Shown here: positions 41,551 to 42,554 of the stretch, piece after piece
Layout: the number at the start of each line of letters is the position of its first letter
Numbering within the stretch: the stretch's first letter is position 1
DNA from: Cyclobacteriaceae bacterium
GTDB taxonomy: Bacteria; Bacteroidota; Bacteroidia; Cytophagales; Cyclobacteriaceae
Assembly (NCBI GenBank): GCA_003565295.1
Contig: PXCO01000378.1
Coordinates: forward strand, 1 to 42,554
Direction: 5' to 3'
DNA length: 42,554 nt
Notes under the pieces: model-generated
Databases searched by the model: none
What the model saw: the letters and a program-made list of their open reading frames with translations, nothing else
What the model was told of the DNA's origin: nothing
Program-made: the position numbers and the translations under genes

Positions 41551-42222
41551 TCACTTTATCAAAAAACCCGCAATAAATGCGGCCTGAAGGGACCGGGTAA
41601 CCTCATCAAAATGCACATGATCGATGAAGGTGTCATTTCCTAAATTAAGGGTGAATTGGTGAAGGTCAATCGTTTCTATGCCAAAGGATTTTGTCACCCT
41701 ATCTGCCACTTCATTATAGGCTTCAAGGTCTTTCTCATACCGATGAAAGGAGCGTGACCTTGTATTGTGCCTTATTTCATCCAAAGGGGTGGTTCTCACC
41801 CAAACCCCCTTTATATCCCGCTCTTTCAATATATCGAAAATCTCAGTGAGATGATGTTCATAGTTATCGATAGGTACCTGTATTTCCCCCGATTGAGGAT
41901 TTCTTTTGATATCGTGAAGCCCACAATTGAGCAGAAGTATTTCCGGTGAGAATGATTTATCTTGGAGTTTCTTTTTTAAATAATCCAAAACCATTGAGGA
42001 ATCTCCCCCATTGGCACCTTGGGGGTTGTCTAGGTCATTCCCACCCTTTCCATCATCCCTTTTGCGGTCATATTCAAAAAAACCTCTTAGATGATTTTCT
42101 AAATAAGGGCCGTACTGCATGGAAATGCTATCGCCGATTACAAATAACTTGGGAAGTGGATTCACGGGGGAAATATGAAAGCTAAGGAATGAAAGTATAA
42201 ATAGGATTCTGATTGGGATCAT
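41551..42222 (-). CDS. Exported SGNH/GDSL hydrolase
   Basis: A 223-residue protein with a signal-like N-terminus (IRILFILSFLSFHI). The four SGNH blocks are in order: Ser 32 in IGDSIS, Gly in NGGDSS (about 72-73), Asn 99 in LLNCGLHD, and D201/H204 in DHVHF. These enzymes deacylate carbohydrates or lipids; relatives act as acetyl-xylan or rhamnogalacturonan acetyl esterases. It is the first gene of the minus-strand cluster. Repeat copy C lies upstream. Confidence 0.88.
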   Translation of the reverse strand: MIPIRILFILSFLSFHISPVNPLPKLFVIGDSISMQYGPYLENHLRGFFEYDRKRDDGKGGNDLDNPQGANGGDSSMVLDYLKKKLQDKSFSPEILLLNCGLHDIKRNPQSGEIQVPIDNYEHHLTEIFDILKERDIKGVWVRTTPLDEIRHNTRSRSFHRYEKDLEAYNEVADRVTKSFGIETIDLHQFTLNLGNDTFIDHVHFDEVTRSLQAAFIAGFLIK

Positions 42223-42554
42223 GTTAAAGAATTATGGATTGAATGTTCTTTGTGTAACGGTTTAATTCTAGGGTCACGTTAGGAATAAATTGACGGTCGG
42301 ATTCCTGCGGAGTAACTTGTGTACTGCGGAGGTCTTCTGAGAAATCTGCGGGAGATATTTGTCCATAGTTTGGCTAACATAACACTAATAAGAATGCTGA
42401 TCATCGTTTGTTCTCATCCTACCTCTCTACTTTTTACTATTTGTGCGATACCTCATTTGGGATGAAATTTTTCATGTGTTTATAATTGATTTTTATTTGC
42501 CACAACTTGTCCCGATCTTCGGGATAGCCTGCCCCGGACTTCGGGGGAATCTCG
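42223..42554. other. Intergenic region upstream of the SGNH hydrolase gene
   Basis: 332 nt to the window end. It holds three short direct repeats of CTGCGG (42305, 42324, 42346) and repeat copy C. No TAnnTTTG promoter or gene was found on the minus strand close to the hydrolase start. Confidence 0.35.
42464..42554 (-). repeat. Palindromic dispersed repeat, copy C (runs off the window)
   Basis: Read on the minus strand it begins CGAGATTCCCCCG, as in copy A, then carries two hairpins (CCCCG/CGGGG, and TCCCGA-AGA-TCGGGA). It ends in CAATTATAAACACATGAAA, one mismatch from the copy B tail in 19 positions. It lies about 240 nt before the SGNH hydrolase gene. Confidence 0.6.

Noticed and set aside
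1-42554. Mobile elements, phage, CRISPR, tRNA genes
   Set aside because: No transposase or integrase motifs, no regularly spaced repeats, and no cloverleaf with CCA-type features were recognised by reading.

Overview
The window looks like chromosomal DNA from a Bacteroidota bacterium, probably order Cytophagales (Cyclobacteriaceae-like). The evidence is the gene families (DUF4221-like lipoprotein, sulfatase, ceramidase-like and Piru/PVC-type dehydrogenase lipoproteins), many Cys-lipobox secreted proteins, the general lack of Shine-Dalgarno sites, and Bacteroidota-type promoters (TTTG, about 19 nt, TAnnTTTG) before the SRP RNA and trp operon. This is an inference from content. No mobile element, phage, CRISPR array or tRNA was seen.

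Layout. (1) 1-6083, + strand: secreted catabolism. An alpha/beta hydrolase gene is cut by an in-frame TAA. It is followed by a ceramidase-like/alpha-beta-hydrolase fusion, a Piru-type beta-propeller dehydrogenase lipoprotein, and a HiPIP ferredoxin coupled to the dehydrogenase by an ATGA overlap. (2) 6157-9620: small membrane proteins, a DUF4221-like lipoprotein, and on the minus strand a large lipoprotein resembling (alpha/alpha)-barrel glycosidases. (3) 10010-15858, + strand: a tightly coupled operon of SDR dehydrogenase, ROK sugar kinase, SIS-domain protein, FAD oxidoreductase, phosphotriesterase-like lactonase, a possible 31-residue ORF and a secreted DUF4380-like protein. It reads as an uncharacterised sugar or sugar-acid catabolic pathway. 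A convergent iduronate-sulfatase-like gene follows. (4) 17960-29879, minus strand: amino-acid biosynthesis, with trpL-trpEGDCFBA-aroF, phhA, then hisH-hisA-hisF-hisIE and a gamma-glutamylcyclotransferase-like gene. (5) 29953-32343: small lipoprotein, SRP RNA, transaldolase-like fsa, small protein, ftsE. (6) 32398-35015, minus: hypothetical-cca-TPR operon. (7) 35085-38155, +: penicillin acylase lipoprotein coupled to a MobA-like nucleotidyltransferase. (8) 38152-42222, minus: SGNH hydrolase, aldo/keto reductase, DUF1349 protein and a K+ channel with two RCK units.

The most striking regulatory feature is a complete ribosome-mediated trp attenuator. A 17-residue leader peptide has three consecutive Trp codons. 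An antiterminator arm starts just after its stop codon, and a 12-bp terminator ends 17 nt before trpE. Because aroF (DAHP synthase) overlaps trpA, the attenuator should also control entry into the shikimate pathway. The most promising undescribed system is the SDR-ROK-SIS-FAD-PTE operon. A family of short palindromic repeats is also present in three copies, each oriented toward the gene downstream of it.
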